From a virus: a stretch of DNA of 21,620 nucleotides. How positions within the stretch are numbered: the first letter of the stretch is position 1; every line of letters begins with the position of its first letter. Under the pieces are notes generated by a model. The model was given only the letters and a program-made list of their open reading frames with translations, ran no database searches and had not been told where the DNA came from. The DNA is taken from positions 1-21,620 of the IMG/VR virus record IMGVR_UViG_3300044814_000139; one strand, given 5' to 3'. A program made the position numbers and the translations under genes. Positions 1-7,729 of the stretch are shown here, piece by piece.

Positions 1-1728
1 ACTAATACAGACGAAAATCCAGTTCATCGCGCCATAGGTACCGTTGAATGGGGCATGAATCCCGCCAGCAAACTTGTAGACGTTCCCGTTCGTGTCAGTG
101 AAGCTTGAGAGATTCTGCCCGACCGCTGAGAATAGCTGGCTGCGTACGTCTGCAATCAAAGTAGCTCCGGCTGTTACAGCAGTGGTGGAGGCTACGGAGT
201 TAGCCCCTACCGTTGAAATCGCTATGTTTGAGGCTACTGGCGTCCCGTTCGTAGGGATGGAAATCAGGACCCCTGAGCCTGTCCCGGCGTTGTTGGCGAA
301 GGACTGCGTTGTCGAGGTGCTGACCGGGACGCTGACCGGGAATACTCCATTCCCGGTGACGAAGGTGTTGTTTAGGGAGTCCCCAGGGAATAGGGAGAAT
401 CCGGTAGGCTCGGCTAGATTCCCGCCTGGTGACGCTCCGGTGAATGTGGCGTCGATCATCATCCAGGCTTGTCCGAATGTTGGGGTGACGTTCAAGGCTA
501 CGTTGATGGAGTTCGCCACCGGGATGGTTCCTACTTCCCCGTCGAGGCCATCCGCGAAGCTAGAGATAGGCCCTGCTAGGAAAGTGTTCGCGGATTCCGT
601 CACCCAGCTTCCTGTAAGGGTGCCGGAAGTGGTTACTGGAGAACCGCTGATGCTGAACTGCGGAGGCAGGCCGAGTCCGACGCTCGAAACGCCTCCGCCG
701 ACTCCAGCGCAGTTGGTCCCTACGGTTGTGAGAATTCCGCCTGCGCCTGTTTCGACGCAGCGGCTTGGAGTAAGGCCAGTGGCGGTTAGGGAGGATGCCT
801 TTAGAGGGCCAGGGTAGTTTACGCGGTACATATTGATGGCGTCGTACCAAACGGTTCCGGGCGTGGAGTATGGTGTGTATCCCATCCGAATCGACACATA
901 CACTGTACCGGCAGGAGCCGTTCCAGTGACTGAAATAGGTGTGCAACTTGTGGAAGTTGTTGTTGCTGCAGGGTCTACGCCGATACCAGTATTGGTTTTA
1001 TCTAGAAAAACGATGCGCAACGTTCCTGTCAGTACCCCATCCGTTTTTATAATCCCCGAAAGGTAAAAAACATCTCCAGGCTGTGCGGTGACAAAACTAA
1101 AGCCAGTTACTTCATTCCCTGCAGGGTCTCCCGGGTAGGCTACTTTTAGGGTATGACTTCCCTCGCAGGGCGCTGCTGTCTCATAGGATGCAGTGACTTG
1201 TGAATCAGGGAACCATCCAGGAGGGGGCATTGCACTGCTTCCTCCAAACCCTGCCTGCTCAAAATTCCCGTTGTATACTATTGGAATAGGCCCTTCTGCG
1301 TAGGGCGCCTTGACAAAGTCCAGGCCATCTGCGATGGTATCCATCGTCACAGGCGCGCCAGGATCACCAAGGATCACATCAGAATAGGTAACCGGAGAAG
1401 GAAAGCCTGCGCCAGAAAGCTGCACATCATATCTTCCATTGGCCGCGTACGCTAACCAGCGTCCGTTCGATTGAGCGGTAAAAGGATTGGACAGTGGGGT
1501 TCCGGCGTTGTCAGCAAAAATAGTCGCGAGGCCCCCGCCGTGGATAAAAACCGTAACCATGCATGCCGGATAGCTGGCTTGTACTTTGGTAGTGGATGTT
1601 AGACCGGAAGTGACTACAGGTTGCGCGCCAGCCTCGCACCAGCCTTGCACGTTTTGGTTTCCGCGGGCCACGAGCGGCACGCCGAGGAACAATAAAGACA
1701 ATAGGAATGCTCGTTTCACGCTGCCCAT
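1..1728 (-). CDS. Tail fibre / receptor-binding protein, 3' part outside window
   Basis: Open for 576 codons from an ATG at 1728 to the window edge, with no stop, so the C-terminus is missing. Residues 1-21 look like a Sec signal peptide: basic n-region (VKR), hydrophobic core FLLSLLFLGVPLV, then A. Residues about 48-118 form a small beta-rich module ending in a stretch like SNGRWLAYAANGRYDVQLSG, often seen in uncultured phage tail proteins. Residues about 150-303 resemble a CBM4/9-like carbohydrate-binding sandwich (NGNFEQ..., PPGWFPDS, closing VWYDAINMYRV). A Gly/Ser/Thr-rich repeat-like region follows (TPSRCVETGAGGIL, SISGSPVTTSGTLTGSW), typical of phage fibres. The ATG lies inside the end of the methyltransferase gene (13-base overlap), so translation is probably coupled. 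Likely role: adhesion to host surface glycans. A signal peptide on a tail protein is unusual. The fibre role is inferred from composition, domains and position. Confidence 0.72.
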   Translation of the reverse strand, partial: MGSVKRAFLLSLLFLGVPLVARGNQNVQGWCEAGAQPVVTSGLTSTTKVQASYPACMVTVFIHGGGLATIFADNAGTPLSNPFTAQSNGRWLAYAANGRYDVQLSGAGFPSPVTYSDVILGDPGAPVTMDTIADGLDFVKAPYAEGPIPIVYNGNFEQAGFGGSSAMPPPGWFPDSQVTASYETAAPCEGSHTLKVAYPGDPAGNEVTGFSFVTAQPGDVFYLSGIIKTDGVLTGTLRIVFLDKTNTGIGVDPAATTTSTSCTPISVTGTAPAGTVYVSIRMGYTPYSTPGTVWYDAINMYRVNYPGPLKASSLTATGLTPSRCVETGAGGILTTVGTNCAGVGGGVSSVGLGLPPQFSISGSPVTTSGTLTGSWVTESANTFLAGPISSFADGLDGEVGTIPVANSINVALNVTPTFGQAWMMIDATFTGASPGGNLAEPTGFSLFPGDSLNNTFVTGNGVFPVSVPVSTSTTQSFANNAGTGSGVLISIPTNGTPVASNIAISTVGANSVASTTAVTAGATLIADVRSQLFSAVGQNLSSFTDTNGNVYKFAGGIHAPFNGTYGAMNWIFVCIS

Positions 1729-2321
1729 GCCGCCACCCTTTCAAATACTGTGGTCGTGTCCGCGCCGTCGTCCAGCATGAAGAGTTTGCGGGCCTTGAAT
1801 TCTTCCTCAATGAGCGTACAAATCGGAACAATCTCCGCGCGCGAGGAATCGTCCATGACGAGCAGCCCGCCTACGCGCAGTAAAGGCCACACGTTATGGA
1901 AGTCTGCGAGCGCCGCTTCGTGAGAGTGATCGCCGTCCACGAAGATGAGGTCGAACTGTTCCGTACGCGAAAGCGTAGGAATAAGTGCACGGGAATCGCC
2001 GATGAGAAACTGGACTTGTTTGCGATACCCCTGGTCGGCGAGCAGCTTATCGATATGCTCATGCGAGCCGCGAGGAGCCCCGCCGTTGCCGCGGCCCCAG
2101 GATATCCAGTCGTGCGCGAAGAGGTCGCATAGCACTATGCGAGATAGCCCGGAAGCAGTAAGCAGGACAGAAAAAAGTGAGCCGCCGTCAAACACGCCGA
2201 TCTCCAGGTAGGATTGCGGGCGGACGAGGCGTGCCGCGAGGTTGAGGGCATCGTACGCCGCAGGGTGCCCGGTGCGGCCAGCGTACCCAAGGGAAGTCAT
2301 GCGCTCGAGCATGTAGTTCAC
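1716..2321 (-). CDS. Class I SAM-dependent methyltransferase (Methyltransf_24-like)
   Basis: A 201-aa protein with a Rossmann methyltransferase signature. Motif I is YLEIGVFDGGS (residues 38-48, SAM binding). An acidic post-strand motif FVDGDHSHE lies at 127-135, and GGLLVMDD at 151-158. This DGDHS pattern is typical of the Methyltransf_24 / cephalosporin-hydroxylase-like group, whose members often act on sugars or small molecules. The start is GTG at 2321 in a GTGA overlap with the preceding glycosyltransferase; an ATG three codons later is an alternative. The gene sits between a glycosyltransferase and the fibre gene, so O-methylation of a glycan added to a virion protein or to the host surface is a reasonable inference. 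The substrate cannot be read from the sequence. It does not resemble a DNA methyltransferase: no DPPY or PCQ motif is visible. Confidence 0.85.
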   Translation of the reverse strand: MNYMLERMTSLGYAGRTGHPAAYDALNLAARLVRPQSYLEIGVFDGGSLFSVLLTASGLSRIVLCDLFAHDWISWGRGNGGAPRGSHEHIDKLLADQGYRKQVQFLIGDSRALIPTLSRTEQFDLIFVDGDHSHEAALADFHNVWPLLRVGGLLVMDDSSRAEIVPICTLIEEEFKARKLFMLDDGADTTTVFERVAAWAA

Positions 2322-3619
2322 CGGACGCCTCGCGCGAGCACGTCCGAGAGAGCGTCTACAGCGTTGTCGATGCCCTCGCCGCGGTTGCGGAACATGCGCA
2401 TAGAGGGATAGAGAGGATGACGTTCGCAGTTAAGCAGGAATTGCCAAGCGGATATCCCGGGGAGCAGGACCCAGACGGGGATGCCCATGGCGCCAGCGAG
2501 GTGCGCGACGCCAGTGTCGGTGGTAACTAATAAGTCGAGCGCTGCAAGGACCGCCGCGGTATCCGACCAGTCGTTGATTGTAGGCACACGCACCGAGACT
2601 CCAGGAGTAGAAATCGGAGGAAGCTCGTCGTAAACGAGGCTCACCCAGTTGCATCCGGCAGGAGGAGAAGTCCTGAGAATGCGTTCTGTTTGCTCCGGCG
2701 TGAGCGAGCGATGCTTGCGAGGAGAGACATTTTCGCCGGACTTCCAGCACAAGCCGATCGTGAGCGCGTCGCCTCGGAGGGTTTGGCGCTGCTGGCTAGC
2801 CTTATGGGCGTCGGCGAACATGTACGGGCCAGTCCAGCGATACTCGTGACAAGCCACGCTGAAGTGCAGGCCGAGGTCCAAGATGGAAGTGAACAGATCG
2901 TACTCGCGAGGGATGATTTCCACCGCCGCACCATCCGGACCGCCGCCGATGACGCGATCGATGAAAGAGTAATCGCGGACGAGCGGTCCGAATTGCGTCG
3001 GGCATTTGAGCGTCACGTGCGCTCCGAGTTGTTTGAGGAGAGGCATCCACCGGAAAAAGAATATATTGTCCCCGTACCCTCCTTCGTCCAGGACTAGGAG
3101 GCGCTTGCCGATGAGGGATTCCGAGAGCCCTGACCATTCCGGGAGGACCGAATGAAGCCAGGAGAAGTTCGCGCAGTACCGCACGTAGTCCGGCCAGGCT
3201 TCAAGCCACCGTCCGAAGCGTAGAAGCGCAGCGGAGTAGAGTACGCCAGCGTAAGGGTCTCCGGGGTCGAGGGAGTTCGCTTCCGCTGCGAGCGGGAGCG
3301 CTTCTGCGAACCGTCCATGAGTTTCAAGAATGACGGCGGCGTTCATTAGCGTGGAGACGTTGCGATTCTTGGAGAGCGCTAGGGAAGAGAGATCCGCCGC
3401 GCGGGAGACATCGCCGAGGACGTAATGCGCAGAAGCGAGGTTGGATAGCTCTAGCCAGTCGGAGGGCAGCGCGTTACGATGGCGATCCAGAGCTAAGCGT
3501 GCGTCCCGCACGTTCATCATTTTTTGCTCGTCGCCGAGGAGAGTGATGTACGGCGGCGCAGGGATGTCGTGTTCGTGGAGGAGAGTGGAGCGCGTGTGCG
3601 GCGTGGCGGTGGAGGTCAT
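2318..3619 (-). CDS. TPR-containing glycosyltransferase (GT9/heptosyltransferase-like)
   Basis: A 433-aa protein. Residues about 53-145 are helical repeats of TPR type (WLELSNLASAHYVLGD, ALPLAAEANSLDPGDP). Residues about 172-415 are a GT-B fold glycosyltransferase domain: DEGGYGDNIFFFRW (178-191) matches the G-x-GD-x-I-x-F-x-R entry motif, GLCWKSGE (289-296) the substrate/phosphate loop, and DTGVAHLAGAMGIPVWVLLP (368-387) the nucleotide-sugar-binding motif. This architecture is common in bacterial TPR-glycosyltransferases, where the TPRs present a protein substrate. ATGA overlap with the adaptor gene upstream and GTGA overlap with the methyltransferase downstream put it firmly in the virion operon. 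Inferred job: glycosylating a phage structural protein or modifying host surface glycan. Family call is strong; target unknown. Confidence 0.88.
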   Translation of the reverse strand: MTSTATPHTRSTLLHEHDIPAPPYITLLGDEQKMMNVRDARLALDRHRNALPSDWLELSNLASAHYVLGDVSRAADLSSLALSKNRNVSTLMNAAVILETHGRFAEALPLAAEANSLDPGDPYAGVLYSAALLRFGRWLEAWPDYVRYCANFSWLHSVLPEWSGLSESLIGKRLLVLDEGGYGDNIFFFRWMPLLKQLGAHVTLKCPTQFGPLVRDYSFIDRVIGGGPDGAAVEIIPREYDLFTSILDLGLHFSVACHEYRWTGPYMFADAHKASQQRQTLRGDALTIGLCWKSGENVSPRKHRSLTPEQTERILRTSPPAGCNWVSLVYDELPPISTPGVSVRVPTINDWSDTAAVLAALDLLVTTDTGVAHLAGAMGIPVWVLLPGISAWQFLLNCERHPLYPSMRMFRNRGEGIDNAVDALSDVLARGVR

Positions 3620-4608
3620 AGTTGTACCCCAGGTCCGGCGAACCCGCTGATTGTATTGTAATAACCAAGCCTAGATGCATCCAATCCTTTGCGCTGAATT
3701 ATCCAGTTCAAAACGAACTCGCGGTCCTGCTTGCGATAGAGAACCTTATGCTCAATGAAATCCTTCTGCGACTTGCCAATCAGGAAGCGGAAGTCCGGCC
3801 CACTAGAACGGGGCGCGATGTCCTTGTTGGCTTCCGCCCATTCGTAAGCGAACTCGCGCGCTTTTGCAAGGATGAGATCCTCGTCAAGAGGCTGCGGGAT
3901 GGTGTCCGTTGGCGCGATGAGATCGAGGCCGTTGCGCACGCCGTAGCATTGGTAAGTAAACGGAGCGACTGGCTGTCCCCACAGTTCGAATAGAGGATAG
4001 CCAAGAGTCGCCGAGCCGGGACGCGTGTCGCGCTGGAAGGGCACCACGCGCGTCGGGAATTGGTACCAAGAGCGCTGCGGGTCCATGGCATCTACCTGCG
4101 CTCGCGTGGTCGTTAGATCGAGATCGATGAACATTTGAGGATTGCGGACGCTGATCCAGGCGCGATGGTCTTTGTATGGCGCAGCGTAGTAAAGCTGGTA
4201 GACCTGATAGACGGCGGCGGCGTTCGTGAGATCCGCAAACGGTCGTTCGATAATTGCGATTCCGTTGGATGAAAAGGAGGGATCGATGGAGATGATGGAG
4301 TAAATTCCGCCTACGCCCACACGGAACTGGCGTTGCGTCAGGAGCGAGTAAGGCTGCGCAGCAGCATCCGCTGCGAGCGCCGCACGCGCCGTAGCGTCGA
4401 AGGTGATCGTCGCTGAACCTTGAACGACTGCGCAGGCTCCAGCAGTTTCAAGCGGAGGCGTTATCCAAGAGGATTCAAAAAGGTTAAAGGACCAGAGGTT
4501 GGCTTCACGGACCGCGCGCCAGGCACGATTTACCAGAGTAGACGCAAATGTGATTGACAGCTTGGGAACGCAGCCGCGGATTTCTGCAGTCATATTGACG
4601 AAGGCCAT
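3616..4608 (-). CDS. Probable head-tail adaptor / connector protein
   Basis: A 330-aa protein, with ATG at 4608 preceded by a strong AAGGGGAGG site. The N-terminus (NRAWRAVREANLWSFNLFES, then a short beta segment with VVQGSATITF) resembles the helical adaptor proteins of podovirus-like phages (tail-tube A/gp4-type): a helix pair with a W-S-F motif, a beta hairpin, and a later helix (EDLILAKAREFAYEWAEANK, about residues 241-260). Further along are YQVYQLYYAAPY and DPQRSWYQFPTR, motifs I associate with uncultured phage structural proteins of this position. The TAATG overlap with the small basic gene upstream and ATGA overlap with the glycosyltransferase downstream indicate one operon. The structural assignment rests on remembered pattern and position, not on a search. 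It could instead be another tail or neck protein. Confidence 0.5.
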   Translation of the reverse strand: MAFVNMTAEIRGCVPKLSITFASTLVNRAWRAVREANLWSFNLFESSWITPPLETAGACAVVQGSATITFDATARAALAADAAAQPYSLLTQRQFRVGVGGIYSIISIDPSFSSNGIAIIERPFADLTNAAAVYQVYQLYYAAPYKDHRAWISVRNPQMFIDLDLTTTRAQVDAMDPQRSWYQFPTRVVPFQRDTRPGSATLGYPLFELWGQPVAPFTYQCYGVRNGLDLIAPTDTIPQPLDEDLILAKAREFAYEWAEANKDIAPRSSGPDFRFLIGKSQKDFIEHKVLYRKQDREFVLNWIIQRKGLDASRLGYYNTISGFAGPGVQL

Positions 4609-4769
4609 TAAAGCCTCCCCTTGGACTGCGTTTTGAGTTTTAGTTTAAGAGATTTCAGAGCCCGCTTGGACTTGGCGCCGGAGAAGGTTATCGTGCGGGG
4701 GTACGCGGACGGCGCACGAGGCGCCTTGGAGGATACAGGCGATGCGGGAATGAGCTTGCTGTAGGCCAC
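4608..4769 (-). CDS. Small basic hypothetical protein (53 aa, GTG start)
   Basis: A short gene: GTG at 4769, TAA at 4608-4610, with the TAA sharing its last A with the ATG of the adaptor gene (TAATG). An AGGGGAAG Shine-Dalgarno-like site lies 9 bases upstream of the GTG. The 53-aa product is very basic in its C-terminal half (AKSKRALKSLKLKLKTQSKG) and Ser/Pro-rich in the N-terminal half (SPVSSKAPRAPSAYPR). It fills the gap between two other genes with no slack, which supports it being real. No family recognised. A DNA- or RNA-binding, or minor virion, role would fit the charge but is a guess. Confidence 0.5.
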   Translation of the reverse strand: MAYSKLIPASPVSSKAPRAPSAYPRTITFSGAKSKRALKSLKLKLKTQSKGRL

Positions 4770-4784
4770 ACGCGAATTCTTCCC

Positions 4785-4946
4785 CTAAAGGGCGCGGCCG
4801 CCGCGCTTGCCGGAAGTTTTGATCCGGCGCTTCGGACGCGCGGAATGCGAGTGCACCAGCGGAGTGCGACCGGACTGGCGCGGGCCATGCGGCTGCGGAG
4901 GCTCTTTTTCATGACCCATGTAAGCTGCGATACCCTTGCGTGCCAT
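4785..4946 (-). CDS. Small basic hypothetical protein (53 aa)
   Basis: ATG at 4946 follows a TAAGGAG Shine-Dalgarno complement at 4953-4960; this decides the start over an in-frame ATG at 4967, which overlaps the previous gene. The stop is TAG at 4785-4787. The product begins MARKGIAAYMGHEKEPPQPH and ends in a Lys/Arg/Gly tail (PKRRIKTSGKRGGRAL), with several His residues in between. No family recognised. It is one of four tiny, strongly basic products in the capsid region (see also 4608-4769, 8897-9061 and 9181-9243). Position between capsid-decorating and adaptor genes suggests a minor virion component, by inference only. Confidence 0.6.
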   Translation of the reverse strand: MARKGIAAYMGHEKEPPQPHGPRQSGRTPLVHSHSARPKRRIKTSGKRGGRAL

Positions 4947-4957
4947 TGGAAGGCTCC

Positions 4958-5332
4958 TTAGACGCAACGCGCCTTGAGACGAAATTTAAGACCTGAGAGA
5001 TCGCTGGCTGCGACGATCTGCGTGCCGAGAACCTGGCTCTGGCCGTAGAGAGAAGCGGTGACGAGCGCCCAGTATTGAATGGCGATGGAAGGGACGGCGT
5101 TCCCGCTCCCGCCTAGATTCAGGACTGGGTAAGCGATTACCTTGCCGGTGGTATCTACCACTGGATCCATGGCTTCGAATCCGCCCATGCCGATGTCGGC
5201 GGCGTTCACCACATCGCCGCCCGTGGTCGGCGTAGCGAACTGCGTGTAGCTCGACGGGCCGGTATGGTCGAACAGGACCTCATACTTCGAGCCGATGGGC
5301 ATTACGTAGCCGGGAAGGATGGTGTTGGCCAT
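4958..5332 (-). CDS. Hypothetical virion-region protein (124 aa)
   Basis: ATG at 5332 with an AGGA-type site nine bases upstream; stop TAA at 4958, overlapping the Shine-Dalgarno of the next gene. The sequence is rich in Gly, Ala, Val and Thr with few charged residues (GGDVVNAADIGMGG, YPVLNLGGSGNAVPSIAIQYWALVT) and ends in a basic cap (GLKFRLKARCV). The composition is like a beta-rich capsid-surface or decoration protein. No family recognised. The location between the capsid-associated genes and the adaptor supports a structural role. Confidence 0.65.
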   Translation of the reverse strand: MANTILPGYVMPIGSKYEVLFDHTGPSSYTQFATPTTGGDVVNAADIGMGGFEAMDPVVDTTGKVIAYPVLNLGGSGNAVPSIAIQYWALVTASLYGQSQVLGTQIVAASDLSGLKFRLKARCV

Positions 5333-5345
5333 TGATAATCCTAAA

Positions 5346-5798
5346 CTAAATTTTTACAACCTTTACGTACAGGTTATAAGGATACGAAGTTGCCCCTGCA
5401 TTATATTCCGTAAAAAGCTGAATGGAATTACCAGACAAAGAGTGTACCAGCCACGTCATTTCATTTGTGGGGTTCTCTGTAGCACTATAACCAACGGAAC
5501 CGCTAATACGATCATGAAGTATGCCCGCACCGCTTCCATCCGTATACCCAACATCCACAAGAATACTAGAACCAGAGTTGGGATCTTGATTGGGAGAATT
5601 CCAACAAACAGTAACCAAAAAATCCCCCTCAACTATGGGCGTGTAGACCGTCATGGTCGAGACGTTGGAGGTTTGCCCAAGTGTTGTATAGTGTGCCACC
5701 TCCACAACCGCCATCAGCGCGGTCTGAGGTTTGACTCCGAGGCTCGCTACAGCAAACAATCCGGCAATCAGAAGTATCTTATTTATTAATTTCTCCAT
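5346..5798 (-). CDS. Signal-peptide-bearing beta-rich hypothetical protein
   Basis: A 150-aa product from ATG at 5798. This start is chosen because GGAAGGA lies just upstream and TGATG couples it to the preceding gene's stop; an in-frame start further upstream (5870) would overlap that gene by 73 bases. Residues 1-27 read MEKLINKILLIAGLFAVASL then GVKPQTA, a good Sec signal peptide. The remainder is beta-rich, with short Thr/Ser/Val strands (VSTMTVYTPIVEGDFLVTV, SSILVDVGYTDGSGAG). The gene is visibly more AT-rich than both neighbours, suggesting separate acquisition. Proteins with this strand pattern occur in fibre or surface modules of uncultured phages, but no named family is recognised. 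A secreted or envelope-exposed phage product is an alternative to a virion protein. Confidence 0.65.
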   Translation of the reverse strand: MEKLINKILLIAGLFAVASLGVKPQTALMAVVEVAHYTTLGQTSNVSTMTVYTPIVEGDFLVTVCWNSPNQDPNSGSSILVDVGYTDGSGAGILHDRISGSVGYSATENPTNEMTWLVHSLSGNSIQLFTEYNAGATSYPYNLYVKVVKI

Positions 5799-6439
5799 CA
5801 AATCCTTCCCATAAAGTTGCCGCGAGTGAGCATCACCGTGGAAATAACAGCAGAAGTGGGAATCCCACAAGATACTCCCAACAAAGCAGCGAACAAAAAC
5901 GTAGACGTAGGAGTTACGCCTACGTCAGCAGTCGAGGCAGTTGTAGCGGAAACTTTCGCCGTCACTGCGTTCCCATCCGCAATCGCCGTCAAGGAAGCAG
6001 AGTCGAACAAGATAGAAGCCGCGCCGGCGACTTGAATCCAGCCGTAGTATGCGGTCGTAAGTGCGTTGATGTAAATGCCCGCGATGTGCGTAGGAACGGC
6101 AGTCGAGGGATCAGCGTCCCCGTAGACGGTATAGGCTGAACCAATGTCAGCGGTCTTGAAGAACGAGATGCCCCCGCGAGCCGCCGCGCGCGTGGTGGTC
6201 TTGTGCTGCACGTACATGTACACGCCGCCGTAGAGCGTGCCGATGGCGGTGTCCGAGAGCGCCAGCGCAGTCGCGTCGTCCAGCACGATGCGGTCGCCGG
6301 GGAGCGTTTGCGATGCCTGCACGGCAGGCGCGCCGGACGGGACAGATACGATTGCGCCGCCAGCGACGGAGTCGTTCACGTCGTTCAGGAATTTTGCGGT
6401 GAGGAAATCCGCCTGTTTTGTGAGCATGCCACCGGCCAT
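5798..6439 (-). CDS. Probable capsid decoration / head-fibre protein (213 aa)
   Basis: Directly follows the major capsid gene with an 18-base gap. ATG at 6439 is preceded by AAGGAG at a good distance. The product is Ala/Thr/Ser/Val-rich with low charge and a repetitive beta look (GGAIVSVPSGAPAVQASQTL, TASTADVGVTPTSTFLFAAL). The first residues contain a helix-like stretch (MLTKQADFLTAKFLNDVNDS). The position immediately after the capsid gene and this composition are usual for head decoration proteins. The family was not recognised directly, so the role is inferred. Confidence 0.55.
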   Translation of the reverse strand: MAGGMLTKQADFLTAKFLNDVNDSVAGGAIVSVPSGAPAVQASQTLPGDRIVLDDATALALSDTAIGTLYGGVYMYVQHKTTTRAAARGGISFFKTADIGSAYTVYGDADPSTAVPTHIAGIYINALTTAYYGWIQVAGAASILFDSASLTAIADGNAVTAKVSATTASTADVGVTPTSTFLFAALLGVSCGIPTSAVISTVMLTRGNFMGRI

Positions 6440-6457
6440 ATTAGTTCTCCTTTTCGG

Positions 6458-7717
6458 CTAGAAGCCGGCTCCAATTATTTGAGAGTTGTCACGCGGCGAA
6501 GTGGTGTACGCATTGAGAGCCGCTTTCAAGAACATCACAATGAGATCCGCATTCGTTTGCGAGCGGATCGGCGGCGTGAAATTGAAATTGTACTCCGGGT
6601 CAGCAGACGGGCGAAGCTTCCAACCCTTGGCGCGCAGCCAGAAGAACGGCTCGCCGGGCTTGCAGGAGGTCGAGGACGGGAAGTTCGAGATCGCGGACTG
6701 CGCGGCGGTCAGAGACGGTGAGGTGAAGGTGGACGGTTTGATGGAGGTCGTTTGAGATAAGCCGGACGGTAGAATGGTTCCGTACTTGGTAGACGGAGCC
6801 AGCTTGTCCTCGAAGATCATGGCGTCCAGGAGCTTGAGACCGGACATACCGATCGACACGTCTGTCTGCATTTCAAAACGCTGTTTTGGTTCCTGGCGCT
6901 CGAGGAGATAAGCGTAGAGCGCTTTGTTGCAGAGTCCAATGTCCGGGCGCTGCACACAGTTGAGATAAGCTTCGACGAGAACTTTGTAGGTGATTTGCCC
7001 GGTGTTGCCGGACTGGTCGCCACACCAGATGGGGATGGCGTTCAGGACATTGCCAACGACAGCGTTGCGAAGCTGCCCACCATAGGTGGTGAACACATTC
7101 CCGTCCCAGGAAGGATTGACGCCGTCGTTCAGGGCTTCCGACATCCCGTTCAAAAAGATCAGACGGTTAGAGCCGGAGATGGACTGCCCGTGGCGATAGA
7201 AATCGATGGCGATGTCGGTGTTGAGCGCCTGGACAGCGTTGGTCATGTAGGCGTCTACTTCTTTGATCTTGACCGCCGGGCCGGAACCTTGGATTACGTT
7301 CGTCCGGAAGAGGTTCAGAGGGACCTGCTCGATGTACTCCTTGGGGACGAACGCGGTGGAAGCGATGATCTGCTTTTGCGTTACCGTGATGTCCGAACCT
7401 GGAGCAATCGCTCCGCCGTTCACGCGGTCGTACTGGAAAGGAGTCTGCATCAGCGTGCCGCCGAGGAATTCGTCGAGCGCACCGCTCACGCGCAATTTCC
7501 TTAGCCACGCGCTATCGACGAAGAAGCAGTCGTACAAAATGTCGTCGCGAAGTTCCGCGAGCGTCGTAGAACTGAGCTGGTCGAAAGTAGGGTCCACGCA
7601 CAGTTCCATCGGACCTTGATAGAGATACGAGTCGCGCTCGACGACCGCCATCGACTCCATATCAATGACGACGCGAGTGCTGATTACCCGCACTGGATAG
7701 TTGGATTGGTTATTCAC
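6458..7717 (-). CDS. Major capsid protein
   Basis: A 419-aa protein starting with GTG at 7717, with GAGGAGATG upstream as ribosome site. It lies right after the scaffold gene and before the decoration-like gene, the standard place for the major capsid protein. Features consistent with an HK97-fold coat are an N-terminal arm (residues 1-60), a segment with QTPFQYDRVNGGAIAPGSDI, an E-loop-like stretch ending in STAFVPKEYIEQVPLNLF, a long spine-helix candidate (VDAYMTNAVQALNTDIAIDF), an A-domain region with SGLKLLDAMIFEDKLAP, and a C-terminal Trp/Arg-containing strand region (FFWLRAKGWKLRP). Length is normal for a T=7-class coat protein. The assignment rests on gene order and size plus general sequence style. 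Confidence 0.8.
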   Translation of the reverse strand: MNNQSNYPVRVISTRVVIDMESMAVVERDSYLYQGPMELCVDPTFDQLSSTTLAELRDDILYDCFFVDSAWLRKLRVSGALDEFLGGTLMQTPFQYDRVNGGAIAPGSDITVTQKQIIASTAFVPKEYIEQVPLNLFRTNVIQGSGPAVKIKEVDAYMTNAVQALNTDIAIDFYRHGQSISGSNRLIFLNGMSEALNDGVNPSWDGNVFTTYGGQLRNAVVGNVLNAIPIWCGDQSGNTGQITYKVLVEAYLNCVQRPDIGLCNKALYAYLLERQEPKQRFEMQTDVSIGMSGLKLLDAMIFEDKLAPSTKYGTILPSGLSQTTSIKPSTFTSPSLTAAQSAISNFPSSTSCKPGEPFFWLRAKGWKLRPSADPEYNFNFTPPIRSQTNADLIVMFLKAALNAYTTSPRDNSQIIGAGF

Positions 7718-7729
7718 TGGTCATCTCCT

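Noticed and set aside
92-817. Plus-strand open frame of 241 codons
   Set aside because: It is antisense to the fibre gene, which has a continuous minus-strand frame with recognisable domains; the plus frame lacks a ribosome site and has shadow composition.
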